Assembly (NCBI GenBank): GCA_035272265.1
Contig: DATEQV010000384.1
Coordinates: forward strand, 1-6,924
DNA from: Acidisphaera sp035272265
GTDB lineage: Bacteria > Pseudomonadota > Alphaproteobacteria > Acetobacterales > Acetobacteraceae
Reading direction: 5' to 3'
DNA length: 6,924 nucleotides
Shown here in pieces: positions 5,405-6,924 of the stretch (within the stretch, counting starts at the first letter, position 1; the number at the start of each line of letters is the position of its first letter). The notes beneath the pieces were generated by a model that saw only the letters and a list, made by a program, of their open reading frames with translations, ran no database searches and had not been told where the DNA came from. Both the position numbers and the translations under genes were made by a program.

Positions 5405-6834
5405 CCCCGCTCCCCGATCTGAGTTGCCTGTCGCATGACGAGAAGGACGCGCATCAGCGCGCCGGACCAGGCCAGCAGGGCGAACGGCAGCAGATCCAGC
5501 ATCTCGAGCCGACGTTGCCAATGCAGAACGGCTGCGCCGGCCAGGAAGGTGAGCAGCGGCACCCCGCCCATCGCCAGCCACGCCATGACCAGGCCAGGCG
5601 CCAGCGCGCCGACATGTCCCAGATGCCGGATCAGCCAGCCATACGCGGCGGCCTCGGCGGACGCGGGATCGCTCAGGTGCAGGAACTCGATGCAGCGGAC
5701 CATGTAGGCCGGCAGCCCGGCCTCCGCGATCTCGCCGCGGCCCAAGGCGAGCAGGCCGAGGATCGCCAGGATGGCTCCCGCCGCCAGCAGGGCCGCCCGG
5801 AGCCAGGCGGGACGGCGCCAGGCGGCGATCGCGACCGCCGCATAGGGCGCGACCAGCCACAGGAAGATGTGGGCGCGTATCAGGAACACCGTGGCGAGCA
5901 GGACCACGGAGCCCAGCAGGGCGCGCGCGTCGCCTTCTCTGCACCATGGCACCAGCAGGCTGCATGCGGCACAGGCACATGGTAGCGCATGGAGCGAGCC
6001 GGGGGCGGTGTCCAACAGCCAATGGTAGGACAGGAAGCCGTTGTGCAGCCCATAGCTGCCGGCATCCGGCACGCCAGCCAGGAGCACGATCGCCAATGCG
6101 CCGCCGGCGAGCCCGGCCAGCGCCCGCCCCAGCGCCATCACGCCGAGTGCGGTCGCGAAGATCCCGGCCGGCAGCCAGACCGCCGTGACGGATTGCAGCG
6201 GCACCATGCCGAGCAGCCGTACCCATAGGGCGGGGACGGCGAAACTGACGAAATGATAGAAGCCTTCCGGCGTGTCGGCGAGCAGCGTGCTGCCGCGGCC
6301 CGCGGCGTGCGGGTCGCCGAACTCGGCGATCAGCGCGGCGTGGCTGAAGAAGTCGAGCCACAGTCGAAAGATGCCCGTGGTCGCGAAGTCGGCGAGGCGG
6401 CGGGTGTCTTCCAGCGGCCAGATCGCTGCGAACCCCGCGGCGGCGACCAGCACGATCAGCAGGGCCGGCTCATCGGGTTCCGCCATGAGGGCGGCAGGAC
6501 GCACCGACGCGAGAACCGCGAGCAGAAGGAACAGGGCGGCCGAGACCAGGATCGACGTGCCGAGCCAGTGCACCGGGAGCGCCAGAACGTAGGCAAATGC
6601 CGCGAATCCGAGCAGCAGCCGTAGCTCGAGCGGCAGGTCGCGACGGAGCCATGTCGCACAGGCGCCGCCGACGCTCAGGCAGGCAGCCGCGACTGTTGCG
6701 CCGATCAACCCGGTCCAGACGGCATCCGGCTCGCCCGTGTTGATGGCAAGCACCCCGCCGGCGAGGATGCAGACCAGCACGGGAGCCCACGGAATGGCGC
6801 CAACGCCCGCTTTGGTCTGGGAAGTGATACTCAT
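5371..6834 (-). CDS. polytopic membrane protein, 3' end probably truncated
   Basis: This 487-residue protein is almost entirely hydrophobic, with about ten or more membrane helices (for example 14-31, 40-61, 73-90, 92-109, 123-140, 214-236, 241-255, 305-320, 323-338, 346-364, 407-437 and 447-466). A large hydrophilic segment (about 141-206) contains WLDFFSHAALIAEFGDPHA and DTPEGFYHFVSFAVPALW, and a second loop follows at 256-282. The layout resembles GT-C-type glycosyltransferases or surface-polysaccharide membrane enzymes, but no decisive motif is visible and I give no specific function. The ATG at 6832-6834 is the first sensible start; the ribosome site is weak. The last residues after LLVMRQAT (QIGERGHSKLESRPPP) are polar and overlap the IS4-type fragment on the other strand, so the native C-terminus was probably replaced by sequence from inserted DNA near 5413-5425. 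It may no longer be functional. Confidence 0.8.
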   Translation of the reverse strand: MSITSQTKAGVGAIPWAPVLVCILAGGVLAINTGEPDAVWTGLIGATVAAACLSVGGACATWLRRDLPLELRLLLGFAAFAYVLALPVHWLGTSILVSAALFLLLAVLASVRPAALMAEPDEPALLIVLVAAAGFAAIWPLEDTRRLADFATTGIFRLWLDFFSHAALIAEFGDPHAAGRGSTLLADTPEGFYHFVSFAVPALWVRLLGMVPLQSVTAVWLPAGIFATALGVMALGRALAGLAGGALAIVLLAGVPDAGSYGLHNGFLSYHWLLDTAPGSLHALPCACAACSLLVPWCREGDARALLGSVVLLATVFLIRAHIFLWLVAPYAAVAIAAWRRPAWLRAALLAAGAILAILGLLALGRGEIAEAGLPAYMVRCIEFLHLSDPASAEAAAYGWLIRHLGHVGALAPGLVMAWLAMGGVPLLTFLAGAAVLHWQRRLEMLDLLPFALLAWSGALMRVLLVMRQATQIGERGHSKLESRPPP

Positions 6835-6864
6835 CCTGGTCGCGTGGGCTTAGGCACAGGGTCA

Positions 6865-6924
6865 CTAACCCGTCTTATTCAGCGTTGAGGCGGGGATGAC
6901 GGCGAAGGCGCCCAGGGCATAGTT
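6865..6924 (-). CDS. C-terminal end of an upstream gene (partial)
   Basis: Reading leftward from the window edge, the frame encodes NYALGAFAVIPASTLNKTG and ends with TAG at 6865-6867. The sequence looks like a protein end, and its stop lies 30 bases before the membrane-protein start on the same strand, as expected for an operon. The body of the gene is outside the window, so nothing can be said of its function. With only 19 residues a chance frame cannot be excluded. Confidence 0.45.
   Translation of the reverse strand, partial: NYALGAFAVIPASTLNKTG

Noticed and set aside
5401..5985. Plus-strand frame of 194 residues opposite the membrane protein
   Set aside because: Gln/Arg-rich, low-complexity translation antisense to transmembrane codons; no motif.
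1..6924. CRISPR array, Cas genes, tRNA or rRNA
   Set aside because: No regularly spaced repeats, no effector or Cas motifs and no cloverleaf or rRNA-like sequence were seen; the module should not be called a CRISPR-associated transposon.

Overview
The window looks like GC-rich alphaproteobacterial DNA, with an Acetobacteraceae or Rhodospirillales feel. That placement is an inference from codon use, the protein style and the abundance of GTG starts; no phylogenetic marker is present. It is an accessory region in which several mobile elements lie against or inside one another, followed by what looks like ordinary chromosome.

Left edge (1-375): the C-terminal part of an IS91-family rolling-circle (Y2) transposase, cut off on the left by the window and on its 3' side by a loss of similarity near 328. 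Between about 376 and 601 there is no intact gene, only a possible minus-strand coding remnant and a short tandem repeat. A complete minus-strand gene (602-1078) encodes a SEC-C zinc-binding/TPR protein.

Centre (1110-5058): four rightward genes that look like one transposition module. They are a zinc-ribbon/HTH protein (GTG start 1110), a DD(35)E integrase-type transposase with a Mu/TniA-like C-terminal region (GTG 1773), a TniB/ExeA-like AAA+ ATPase (GTG 3263) and a RepA-like RecA-fold ATPase with an altered P-loop (ATG 4105). The last three are linked by 4-base stop/start overlaps. The set resembles the Tn7/Tn5053/Mu logic of a DDE transposase plus a target-selecting ATPase, but no TniQ and no resolvase is visible; the zinc-ribbon protein and the RepA-like ATPase occupy their places. 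The module is followed by a 19-bp near-perfect inverted repeat (5158-5213). Imperfect inverted repeats at 357-392 and 5214-5248, with TGTTT/AAACA tips, may be the element's ends. If so, the element is about 4.9 kb and carries the SEC-C/TPR gene as cargo. The sequences just outside these ends are pieces of two other insertion sequences.

Right part (5255-6924): a frame-disrupted fragment of an IS4-type DDE transposase (5255-5404), then, on the minus strand, a polytopic membrane protein (5371-6834). The last 15-20 residues of that protein look like foreign sequence, so its 3' end was probably cut off when mobile DNA arrived. Upstream of it on the same strand is the C-terminus of another gene (6865-6924), 30 bp away and probably in the same operon.
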